From contig NKIE01000038.1 in NCBI GenBank assembly GCA_002256055.1, positions 1 to 12,579 of the forward strand: 12,579 nucleotides of DNA. Reading direction: 5' to 3'. Every line of letters begins with the position of its first letter. Position 1 is the stretch's first letter. Positions 6,927 to 12,579 of this stretch are shown piece after piece. A program made the position numbers and the translations under genes. The notes below the pieces were generated by a model that worked only from the letters and a program-made list of their open reading frames with translations, searched no databases and had not been told where the DNA came from. The DNA is from Pseudomonas sp. PGPPP3. GTDB lineage: Bacteria > Pseudomonadota > Gammaproteobacteria > Pseudomonadales > Pseudomonadaceae.

Positions 6927-8302
6927 AGGGCATTTTCACCGTGCAACGCCGCAGTCTGCTGGCCGGGCTGGTGACCAGCCTGTTGTTGCCGCTGGCTGTC
7001 GCCCAGGACACCCCGGCGGATTTCACGACCCGGGCCGCTCTGACTTTGACTGGAGAAGGGCCCTGGTACCGCCTGCAGGTGCCAATGGCCCTGCAGTTTG
7101 CTGCCCGCTATGCGGATCTGCGCGACATTCGTGTATTCAATGCCGAAGGCCAGGCGCAAGCCTACGCCCTGACCCTGGGGCGCGCCGAGCAGCAGGTGCA
7201 GGTGCGCCAGACGGCGGTGAAGTGGTTCCCGTTGCACGGCACCAAGGATGGCAGCGGCGAAGCACCGGGTATTCGTGTGCAGCGCAGTGACGGCGGCACC
7301 CTGGTGGAGGTGTTGAGCGAGACGGCTGGTAAGCCTGAGCAGCAGATTCTGCGCGGTTGGCTGCTGGATGCCAGCGCCATTAAGGCGCCTCTTGAGCAGT
7401 TGCAGCTTGATTGGAGTAGCGACAGCGACGGCTTCCAGCGTTTCAGCATCGAGGCCAGCGATGACCTGCAGCACTGGCAAAGCTGGGGGGAGGGGCAGAT
7501 TGCCCGTTTGGCGTTTGCCGATGAGCAATTGCAGCAGCGCCGGGTCAAATTGCCCGGCCAATCGGCGCGCTACCTGCGCCTGCTCTGGCTGGCGCCGCAA
7601 CAGGCGCCGCAGTTGCTGGCGGCCGAATTGAGCAGCAGCGATCAGCAGGCCAAGGCGGCGCCCATGGCCTGGTCGGCCGCGTTGTCGGCGAGCAGCAGCA
7701 AGCCGGGTGAATACACCTGGGAGCTGCCGTTGGCGTTGCCCCTGGAGCGCGTGCACATCAGCTTGCCCCAAGCCAATACCCTGGCGCCGGTAACGCTCTA
7801 TGGTCGCCGTGACGGCACCTTGCAGTGGCAGGTGCTCAATCGCAGCCTGCTGTACCGCGTGCCCCAGGGCGGCAAGGAGTCGTTGCAGGAGCACATCGAT
7901 CTGTATGGTGCGCCGGTGCAGCAGCTTAAGTTGGTGGTGGATGAGCGCGGCGGCGGTTTGGGCACCACTGCACCGCAAATCACCGTGGGTCTGCGTGCCA
8001 CTGAGCTGGTGTTTCTCGCCCGTGGTACGCCGCCGTACCAGTTGGCGTTGGGCAATCAGGCCGCACAAGCTGCCAACTTGCCGTTGAGTACTCTGATTCC
8101 CGGCTACGAGCCGGCGCGTCTCAGCCACCTGGGTGTGGCCAGTGCGGCGCTACCGATGGCGGCCAGTGCCGAACCGCTGGCCCCCGCCGTTGCAGCGACG
8201 GACTGGAAACGTATCGGTTTGTGGGCGGTCCTGCTGCTGGGCGTCGGCCTGCTGGTGCTGATGGCCATGAGCGTATTGCGCACGACACAGGCTAAACCAT
8301 GA
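6923..8302 (+). CDS. DUF3999 membrane-anchored periplasmic protein
   Basis: A 459-residue DUF3999-family protein of unknown function. An N-terminal signal peptide (MKGIFTVQRRSLLAGL..., likely cut after AVA at residue 27) contains a twin arginine at 9-10, but the motif QRRSLLA is only a loose Tat match. The body is a beta-rich periplasmic region; about 160-225 (SDGFQRFSIEASDDLQHW ... SARYLRLLW) resembles an F5/8-type-C, carbohydrate-binding jelly roll, and about 265-312 looks like a second beta-sandwich strand set. A C-terminal membrane helix at about 430-452, followed by RTTQAKP, anchors it. The start ATG lies inside the upstream stop (ATGA) with AGG at 6912-6914. Long in-frame sequence upstream overlaps the DUF2339 gene and lacks a signal peptide, so it is not used. 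DUF2339 and DUF3999 genes commonly travel together, so I infer a two-protein complex with the DUF3999 part facing the periplasm. Confidence 0.92.
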   Translation: MKGIFTVQRRSLLAGLVTSLLLPLAVAQDTPADFTTRAALTLTGEGPWYRLQVPMALQFAARYADLRDIRVFNAEGQAQAYALTLGRAEQQVQVRQTAVKWFPLHGTKDGSGEAPGIRVQRSDGGTLVEVLSETAGKPEQQILRGWLLDASAIKAPLEQLQLDWSSDSDGFQRFSIEASDDLQHWQSWGEGQIARLAFADEQLQQRRVKLPGQSARYLRLLWLAPQQAPQLLAAELSSSDQQAKAAPMAWSAALSASSSKPGEYTWELPLALPLERVHISLPQANTLAPVTLYGRRDGTLQWQVLNRSLLYRVPQGGKESLQEHIDLYGAPVQQLKLVVDERGGGLGTTAPQITVGLRATELVFLARGTPPYQLALGNQAAQAANLPLSTLIPGYEPARLSHLGVASAALPMAASAEPLAPAVAATDWKRIGLWAVLLLGVGLLVLMAMSVLRTTQAKP

Positions 8303-8322
8303 GTGTCGTTCAGTGTCGTGCG
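8279..8322. repeat. 10-bp perfect inverted repeat spanning the DUF3999 stop codon
   Basis: CGCACGACAC (8279-8288) is the exact reverse complement of GTGTCGTGCG (8313-8322); two G-U pairs could lengthen the RNA stem. The 24-base loop contains the DUF3999 stop codon and a second copy of AGTGTCGT (8302-8309, repeated at 8312-8319), which could pair with the same left arm instead. No T tract follows, so it is not a standard intrinsic terminator. It ends 13 bases before the ribosome binding site of the cyclase gene. Confidence 0.6.
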
Positions 8323-8349
8323 TGTGACGTATTTCAGGGAGAGTCGTGA

Positions 8350-9993
8350 ATGACTAGTTGCAGTACGGGCTGGGCGTTGTCAGCCCCGGTGCTGTTGACC
8401 CTGGCAGTCTGTTTGGGGGTAGCTTTCCTCTCGGCCTGGGTCAGTCGCCAGTCGCATTTTCCCGGTCAGCGCAGTTTTTTCATGCTGCATGTGGGCACGC
8501 TTTGGTGGCTGTTGGCCGCTGCATTGGAAATGGCCTCGCAAGGGCTGCACTGTAAAATGCTCTGGGCTTCCATGGCCTGGCCGGGAATTCTTGCCGTGCC
8601 GACCTTCTGGGCGGTGTTCCTCTGGCAATACGTGAACAGTGAGCGGCGGCCAATTTCTCTGCGTCGTGTCTGCGGGCTGACTCTGGTGCCGGTGCTGGTC
8701 TGGCTGTTGGCGCTTAGCAATCCCTGGCACGGGCTGTTTTACGGTGCCGGCAGCCGGCCGATCTCGGCTGAGTTGGGGGCGCCGATCCGCTACGAACATG
8801 GCCCGTTGTTCTTTGCCACGGCAGTCTACGTTTACCTGTTTATGTCGTTCAGCCTGCTTATCGTGCTGCGCGCGGCTTTTGCCAGTCAGGGCTTGTATCG
8901 CCGGCATTACCTGGCCTTTGTGGCGCTGACAGCCGTTCCCTGGGCCGCCAATATTGGCTATGTGGTGTTTGGCTGGATGGTTTTTGGCTTTGACCCGACA
9001 CCCTTCAGCTTTGTGTTTACCCTGCTGGCCCTGGCCTGGCTGATCATCGGCGTCCGCTTGTTTGATGTGTTGCCCGTGGCCCGTCATCTGCTGCTGGAGG
9101 CATTGGTCGATCCGGTGCTGGTGATTGATCCGCGCCAGCGGGTGATCGAGGCCAATCCAGCAGCCCTGCAACTGGCCGGCCTGCACGACGGCTGGCAGGG
9201 GCGTCTGTTGGTGGATTGGCCGATCTTCGGGCCGGACTTGCACGCCTTGTTGCAGCCGCAGGTGGCGCGCGTCGAGGCGCCTTTATTAGCGCTCACTGAG
9301 CCCCCCCGCTATTTCGAAGTGCGCCAGCGCGTCATCGAGCGCAGCGTGCGCGCCGAGCGGATTGTGTTGGGGAACATGCTCTATCTGCGTGACGTGACCC
9401 AGCGCTACCTCAGCGAGCGGCAACTCGCCGAGGCCTTGAGCCTCAGTGAAGAGCGCCTGCACACGATCTCAGTCCTGCACGCGCAGCTGAGCGAGCAGGC
9501 GTTGCGCGACCCACTGACCGGACTGTTCAACCGACGCTACTTGATTGAGTTCTTTCAGCGCGAGCAGGCGCGGGCCTTGCGTGAGCGCACCAGTCTGGCG
9601 TTGGCGATGATCGATCTCGATCACTTCAAACAGCTCAATGACAACCACGGCCATTTGGTTGGTGATGAAGTGCTGCAAGCCGTGGCCCAGCATCTGCAAG
9701 GTAACCTGCGCAGCACTGATGCGGTGTTTCGCATTGGTGGTGAAGAGTTTTTGTTGATCCTGCCGGATGTCGAGTTGGCCGAGGCGCTAAGCCGGGTCGA
9801 CAGCTTGCGTAAACAACTGGCTACCAGCGACCTGTCGACCCGAGCTGGCACGCTGAACGTTACCCTTTCGGCAGGTGTGGCGCTGTGGCCCAGCCATGGG
9901 CATACGCTGGAAGAGCTGATGCAGGCGGCCGACCGAGCGCTGTACCAGGCCAAGCGTGACGGCCGCGATCGGGTGCAGGTGAGTCAATCCTGA
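8350..9993 (+). CDS. Membrane-bound 7TM-PAS-GGDEF diguanylate cyclase
   Basis: A 547-residue enzyme predicted to make cyclic di-GMP from two GTP. Residues about 10-240 form seven membrane helices resembling the N-terminal 7TM region of sensor histidine kinases (FWAVFLWQYVNSERRP, NPWHGLFYG, YEHGPLFFATAVYVYLF). A PAS-like segment follows at about 245-352 (LVDPVLVIDPRQRVIEANPA), then a helical linker at 353-385, then the GGDEF domain at about 386-543: DPLTGLFNRRY (387-397), IDLDHFKQLND with metal-binding Asp422, and the active site GGEEF (463-467). RSTD (454-457), five residues before it, is an intact RxxD inhibitory site, so the enzyme should be active and feedback-inhibited. There is no EAL domain. 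Start ATG 8350 has AGGGAG at 8336-8341 with an 8-base gap. It sits 47 bases after the DUF3999 gene on the same strand; the sensed signal is unknown. No clear terminator follows. Confidence 0.95.
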   Translation: MTSCSTGWALSAPVLLTLAVCLGVAFLSAWVSRQSHFPGQRSFFMLHVGTLWWLLAAALEMASQGLHCKMLWASMAWPGILAVPTFWAVFLWQYVNSERRPISLRRVCGLTLVPVLVWLLALSNPWHGLFYGAGSRPISAELGAPIRYEHGPLFFATAVYVYLFMSFSLLIVLRAAFASQGLYRRHYLAFVALTAVPWAANIGYVVFGWMVFGFDPTPFSFVFTLLALAWLIIGVRLFDVLPVARHLLLEALVDPVLVIDPRQRVIEANPAALQLAGLHDGWQGRLLVDWPIFGPDLHALLQPQVARVEAPLLALTEPPRYFEVRQRVIERSVRAERIVLGNMLYLRDVTQRYLSERQLAEALSLSEERLHTISVLHAQLSEQALRDPLTGLFNRRYLIEFFQREQARALRERTSLALAMIDLDHFKQLNDNHGHLVGDEVLQAVAQHLQGNLRSTDAVFRIGGEEFLLILPDVELAEALSRVDSLRKQLATSDLSTRAGTLNVTLSAGVALWPSHGHTLEELMQAADRALYQAKRDGRDRVQVSQS

Positions 9994-10123
9994 AAACGTT
10001 GCGATCTTTTGGGTGGTGGTTTGCCCAATCGGCACATGTGTCTACCGATAAGCGGCCGCGGGAGGCGCGGCGCGGCGTAAAAGGGTAAACTGCGCACGGT
10101 TTTTTATCCTTTCGGAGCCTTCC

Positions 10124-11131
10124 ATGTCTCGCGTTACCCTCAGCCGCTACCTGATTGAACAAACCCGCAGCAACAATACCCCGGCGGATTTGCGGTTTCT
10201 TATCGAAGTAGTGGCCCGTGCCTGCAAGGAAATCAGCCACGCTGTTTCCAAGGGCGCGCTGGGCGGCGTGCTCGGCAGCATGGAAACCGAGAACATTCAG
10301 GGCGAAGTGCAGAAGAAGCTCGACGTGCTGTCCAACGAGATTCTGCTGGAGGCCAACGAGTGGGGCGGTCACCTGGCCGGCATGGCCTCGGAAGAAATGG
10401 ACAACGCCTACCAGATCCCTGGCAAGTACCCGAAAGGCGCCTACCTGCTGGTGTTCGACCCGTTGGACGGCTCGTCGAACATCGACGTCAACGTTTCGGT
10501 CGGCACCATCTTCTCGGTGCTGCGTTGCCCTGATCGTAATGGCAATGAAGGCGATCTGGGCGAAGAGGCCTTCCTGCAGAAGGGCACCGAGCAAGTCGCT
10601 GCTGGCTACGCGATCTACGGTCCGCAGACCATGCTGATGTTGACCCTTGGTGACGGCGTTAAGGGTTTCACCTTGGACCGTGAATTGGGCAGCTTCGTGC
10701 TCACCCACGACAATATCCGCGTGCCTGAGCAAACTAAGGAATTCGCCATCAACATGTCCAACGAGCGCCATTGGGAAGCCCCAGTGAGCCGTTATGTCGA
10801 CGAGTTGCTGGCTGGCAAAACCGGGCCGCTGGGCAAGGATTACAACATGCGCTGGGTCGCTGCCATGGTGGCTGACGTGCACCGTATCCTCACCCGTGGC
10901 GGCCTGTTTATGTACCCGCGCGATTCCCGCGAGCCAGAGAAGCCGGGCAAACTGCGCCTGATGTACGAAGCCAACCCGATGTCGTTCATCATCGAGCAGG
11001 CGGGCGGCATGGCCACCAATGGTCACGAGCGTATTCTCGACATTCAGCCGACCTCGTTGCACCAGCGCGTGGCGGTGTTCCTCGGCTCGAAAGAAGAAGT
11101 CGAACGCGTCACCGCCTATCACTCGGCCTGA
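10124..11131 (+). CDS. fbp: Fructose-1,6-bisphosphatase, class I
   Basis: Cytoplasmic gluconeogenic enzyme that hydrolyses fructose 1,6-bisphosphate to fructose 6-phosphate and phosphate with Mg2+. The 335-residue length matches the class I family (E. coli 332). Signatures seen: [12 protein letters not shown] (61-72), the metal-binding SEEMD region (Glu90/Glu91), the catalytic [19 protein letters not shown] (109-127, Asp112 and Asp115), and the substrate-binding [18 protein letters not shown] and [15 protein letters not shown] (281-295, Glu282). All key residues are present. Start ATG 10124 follows GGAG at 10114-10117 with a 6-base gap. The preceding 130-base gap (9994-10123) holds a GC-only hairpin (GCCGCG 10055-10060 / CGCGGC 10066-10071) but no convincing promoter. 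It probably forms its own transcription unit, unrelated in function to the cyclase before it. Confidence 0.97.
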   Translation: MSRVTLSRYLIEQTRSNNTPADLRFLIEVVARACKEISHAVSKGALGGVLGSMETENIQGEVQKKLDVLSNEILLEANEWGGHLAGMASEEMDNAYQIPGKYPKGAYLLVFDPLDGSSNIDVNVSVGTIFSVLRCPDRNGNEGDLGEEAFLQKGTEQVAAGYAIYGPQTMLMLTLGDGVKGFTLDRELGSFVLTHDNIRVPEQTKEFAINMSNERHWEAPVSRYVDELLAGKTGPLGKDYNMRWVAAMVADVHRILTRGGLFMYPRDSREPEKPGKLRLMYEANPMSFIIEQAGGMATNGHERILDIQPTSLHQRVAVFLGSKEEVERVTAYHSA

Positions 11132-11146
11132 GTAAGAGTTGTACGT

Positions 11147-11193
11147 GAGCGGCTGATATGGCCGCTCGCACGCCCCGGCGCAAGGCCGGGGCG
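11147..11193 (+). terminator. Tandem GC-rich hairpins after fbp (terminator-like, no U tract)
   Basis: Two perfect hairpins stand 3 bases apart: GAGCGGC (11147-11153) with GCCGCTC (11161-11167), loop TGATATG; and CGCCCCGGC (11171-11179) with GCCGGGGCG (11185-11193), loop GCAAG. The second has the form of a typical pseudomonad terminator stem, but the following bases (CTGCCGATTTAGG) lack a T run. It may block exonucleases or end transcription only partly, letting some fbp mRNA read into the lipoprotein genes. Confidence 0.5.
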
Positions 11194-11214
11194 CTGCCGA
11201 TTTAGGCAGATGAG

Positions 11215-11227
11215 CGCACAGTGTGCG
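11215..11227. promoter_or_regulatory. 13-bp palindrome before the lipoprotein operon
   Basis: CGCACA (11215-11220) and TGTGCG (11222-11227) are exact reverse complements around one G, 38 bases before the first lipoprotein start. Outer GAGC (11212-11215) and GCTC (11230-11233) could add to an RNA hairpin. It could be an operator or a short structured element; nothing identifies a regulator. Confidence 0.3.
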
Positions 11228-11265
11228 ATGCTCAAGCGCTCAATCGAATCCCCAAGGAGTCTGAT

Positions 11266-11520
11266 ATGTCCCTGCGTACGCTAATGCTGCTGGGTGCGGT
11301 GCTGTGCCTGAGTGCCTGCAGCAAGATCAATCAGGAAAACTACGCCAAGTTGCAGGCCGGCATGGCCAAGGCCGAGGTGGAAGCCTTGCTCGGTGCGCCA
11401 ACTGAGTGCTCCGGTGCCGTTGGCATCAGCAGCTGCAACTGGGGTGATGAGAAAACCTTTATCAGCGTGCAGTACGCGGGCGACAAAGTGCTGCTGTTCT
11501 CCGGCCAGGGGCTGAAGTAG
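11266..11520 (+). CDS. Small DUF3862/BamE-like lipoprotein
   Basis: An 84-residue lipoprotein. MSLRTLMLLGAVLCLSAC is a type II signal peptide with lipobox LSAC, giving lipidated Cys18; Ser at +2 favours the outer membrane. The mature part, with INQENYAKLQAGMAKAEVEALLGAPTEC, matches DUF3862 and resembles BamE/SmpA-type small domains (GMxxxEVxxLLGxP). Cys48 and Cys57 could form a disulfide in the periplasm. The molecular role is unknown; assembly-factor-like binding is only an analogy. Start ATG 11266 has a strong AAGGAG at 11254-11259 with a 6-base gap; an in-frame GTG at 11221 would bury the signal peptide and is rejected. blc follows after 8 bases, so the two are co-transcribed. Confidence 0.88.
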   Translation: MSLRTLMLLGAVLCLSACSKINQENYAKLQAGMAKAEVEALLGAPTECSGAVGISSCNWGDEKTFISVQYAGDKVLLFSGQGLK

Positions 11521-11528
11521 GAGCCGTT

Positions 11529-12089
11529 ATGCGTACGCTTGCCGGTTTTTGCGCGGCCCTGTTGTTGAGCGCCTGCGTCGCTTCAGGTGGCGCGGTTACT
11601 CCGCCGCAGACGGTTGATCAGGTCGACCTGTCCCGCTACCAGGGCACTTGGTACGAGTTGGCGCGCCTACCGATGTTCTTCCAGCGTAACTGCGCCCAGT
11701 CCGAGGCCCATTACGCGTTGCAGGCCGACGGCACGGTGGCGGTGCGCAATCGCTGCCAGACCCAGCAGGGCGAGTGGCAGGAGGCCAGCGGCCAGGCTTT
11801 TGCTCAGCAGGTGGGGCAGACCGACAAGCTGTGGGTGCGCTTCGATAACTGGTTCAGTCGCCTGTTCCCCGACCTGACCCGTGGCGATTACTGGGTGCTG
11901 TACCTGGATGACGATTACCGTGTGGCGCTGGTGGGTAATCCGGATCGTCAGTACCTGTGGCTGCTGTCGCGTACGCCGCAGGTCTCGGCCAAGACCCGCG
12001 AGCAATTGCTGAACATCGCCCGCGAGCGCGGTTATGCCACTGAAGGACTGATCTGGCGAGTCGCCGATCAGTCTATCGGCCAGCCCTGA
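11529..12089 (+). CDS. blc: Outer-membrane lipocalin Blc
   Basis: A 186-residue bacterial lipocalin lipoprotein; E. coli Blc binds fatty acids and lysophospholipids at the outer membrane and is thought to help membrane maintenance under stress. The signal peptide ends in lipobox LLSAC (Cys16), with Val at +2. The lipocalin GxW motif appears as YQGTWYELARLPMFFQRNC (37-55), and the second conserved region as LDDDYRVALVGNPDRQYLWL (126-145), followed by LSRTP and the C-terminal helix. Cys55 and Cys76 are extra potential disulfide partners. Start ATG 11529 uses TAGGAG (11518-11523), which overlaps the stop codon of the upstream lipoprotein gene, so translation of the two is probably linked. It converges with the minus-strand lipoprotein gene, leaving only 13 bases between the stops. 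Confidence 0.95.
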   Translation: MRTLAGFCAALLLSACVASGGAVTPPQTVDQVDLSRYQGTWYELARLPMFFQRNCAQSEAHYALQADGTVAVRNRCQTQQGEWQEASGQAFAQQVGQTDKLWVRFDNWFSRLFPDLTRGDYWVLYLDDDYRVALVGNPDRQYLWLLSRTPQVSAKTREQLLNIARERGYATEGLIWRVADQSIGQP

Positions 12090-12108
12090 GCGAGCTGGTG
12101 GCTCACTC
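12088..12108. terminator. Weak hairpin across the convergent stop codons
   Basis: GAG-C-GAGC (12088-12095) faces GCTC-A-CTC (12101-12108) around a TGGTG loop: 4 bp, one mismatch, then 3 bp. It covers the blc stop and the last codons of the opposing gene. No T tract exists on either strand, so its role as a terminator is doubtful. Confidence 0.2.
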
Positions 12109-12552
12109 CCAGTTAAGACGCGCCAGCTGCCACTGGCCGTCTTCCAGCCACCACTCCAGTTTGACCCGGTAATGACTGGCTCTGTCCGGGAGCAAACCCT
12201 CGGCGCCGGTCAGCGCCACCTGCAGGTCGCTGTGGCCGCGCTCGCGGTAGGTGGGGTCGAGATAACTGTTCTGGCTTAGCGCTAGCACGCGCACATTCTG
12301 GTGACGCATAAACAGCATCAGCATGGTGCGCTTGGCCCAGTCGCGGTCGTATTGCTGCTGGGCACTGAACTGCGCGTGCAGCTGTTCCAGTACGGCGCTG
12401 CTGCGTTTGTGTTCGAGGTTGTCTTGCAACTGCTGCACGGCTTTTTCCAACGCAGCCTGCGGGTCATCACCACGGCAGCCGCCAAGCAACAGGCAAAACA
12501 TTACCAAGGGTAGGGTAAATAGTCGCAGCGGCATGTCGAAGCACCGTTTCAT
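12103..12552 (-). CDS. Unrecognised small lipoprotein
   Basis: A 149-residue predicted lipoprotein that I cannot assign to a named family. Its N-terminus has a hydrophobic signal core, LFTLPLVMFCLLLGGC, with lipobox LGGC and Cys26 (Arg at +2, so probably outer membrane). A helical, Gln/Leu/Glu-rich part follows at about 32-70 (AALEKAVQQLQDNLEHK), then SHYRVKLEWWLEDGQWQLAR near the C-terminus; this helix-then-curved-sheet pattern is reminiscent of NTF2-like or small periplasmic binding folds, but that is inference. The start may be ATG at 12552 or the in-frame ATG at 12534 (Met7), which gives a cleaner signal peptide; neither has a clear ribosome binding site. The gene ends 13 bases from blc, convergently, and its promoter lies in or beyond the last 27 bases of the window. 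Confidence 0.8.
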   Translation of the reverse strand: MKRCFDMPLRLFTLPLVMFCLLLGGCRGDDPQAALEKAVQQLQDNLEHKRSSAVLEQLHAQFSAQQQYDRDWAKRTMLMLFMRHQNVRVLALSQNSYLDPTYRERGHSDLQVALTGAEGLLPDRASHYRVKLEWWLEDGQWQLARLNWE

Positions 12553-12579
12553 GGTTATGATGGCCGCAACAGTATCAGA

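Noticed and set aside
6866..8128. 420-codon open frame on the minus strand opposite the DUF3999 gene
   Set aside because: Same antisense artefact; it overlaps the end of one real gene and most of another.
9991..10004. TGAAAACGTTGCGA resembling a Cra/FruR site upstream of fbp
   Set aside because: It has an extra base relative to the TGAAACGTTTCA-type consensus, lacks symmetry, overlaps the cyclase stop codon and is over 100 bases from fbp.
10020..10091. Possible fbp promoter (TTGCCC at 10021, TAAACT at 10086)
   Set aside because: Neither hexamer has an acceptable partner at 16-18 bases, so no -35/-10 pair can be supported.
9860..11122. 420-codon open frame on the minus strand opposite fbp
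   Set aside because: It is antisense to a gene with full family match; high-GC codon bias readily opens the opposite frame. It has no recognisable domain and a composition of reversed coding sequence.

Overview
The window is a chromosomal segment from a high-GC gammaproteobacterium, almost certainly a Pseudomonas or close relative. The protein sequences of TypA, class I fructose-1,6-bisphosphatase, a CptA-like phosphoethanolamine transferase, a YkgJ-type cysteine-cluster protein, the DUF2339/DUF3999 pair and Blc all read as pseudomonad versions. As I recall, typA, DUF2339/DUF3999, fbp and blc also lie near each other in other Pseudomonas genomes, but I could not check this. I see no tRNA, rRNA, CRISPR array, insertion sequence, integrase or phage gene, and no gap without a gene longer than 300 bases. 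This is core chromosome rather than an island.

Layout. (1) 1-739: the 3' end of typA, closed by a textbook intrinsic terminator. (2) 740-2680: a leader carrying a perfect 17-bp interrupted palindrome, then a CptA/EptC-type phosphoethanolamine transferase, then a bidirectional terminator shared with the convergent next gene. (3) 2697-3089, minus strand: a small eight-cysteine YkgJ-family protein. (4) 3090-3335: a divergent intergenic region with a promoter candidate for each side. (5) 3336-9993: a giant polytopic DUF2339 membrane protein, a translationally coupled DUF3999 membrane-anchored periplasmic protein, and, 47 bases further on, a 7TM-PAS-GGDEF diguanylate cyclase with intact active and inhibitory sites. 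(6) 10124-11131: fbp, followed by two tandem GC-rich hairpins. (7) 11266-12089: a two-gene lipoprotein operon (BamE-like/DUF3862 lipoprotein, then the lipocalin Blc). (8) 12103-12552, minus strand: a third, unrecognised small lipoprotein converging on blc.

How they fit together. Much of the window serves the cell envelope: lipopolysaccharide-type phosphoethanolamine decoration, the DUF2339-DUF3999 membrane pair, and three lipoproteins. The most interesting part is the DUF2339-DUF3999-GGDEF block. The first two genes overlap by ATGA, so they are probably one complex of unknown function. The cyclase follows behind a perfect 10-bp inverted repeat that could tune or uncouple its expression. The DUF2339 protein carries a visible, ungapped internal repeat, which points to construction by tandem duplication. 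I do not see a clearly new defence or mobile system; the DUF pair with its cyclase is the best candidate for undescribed biology.
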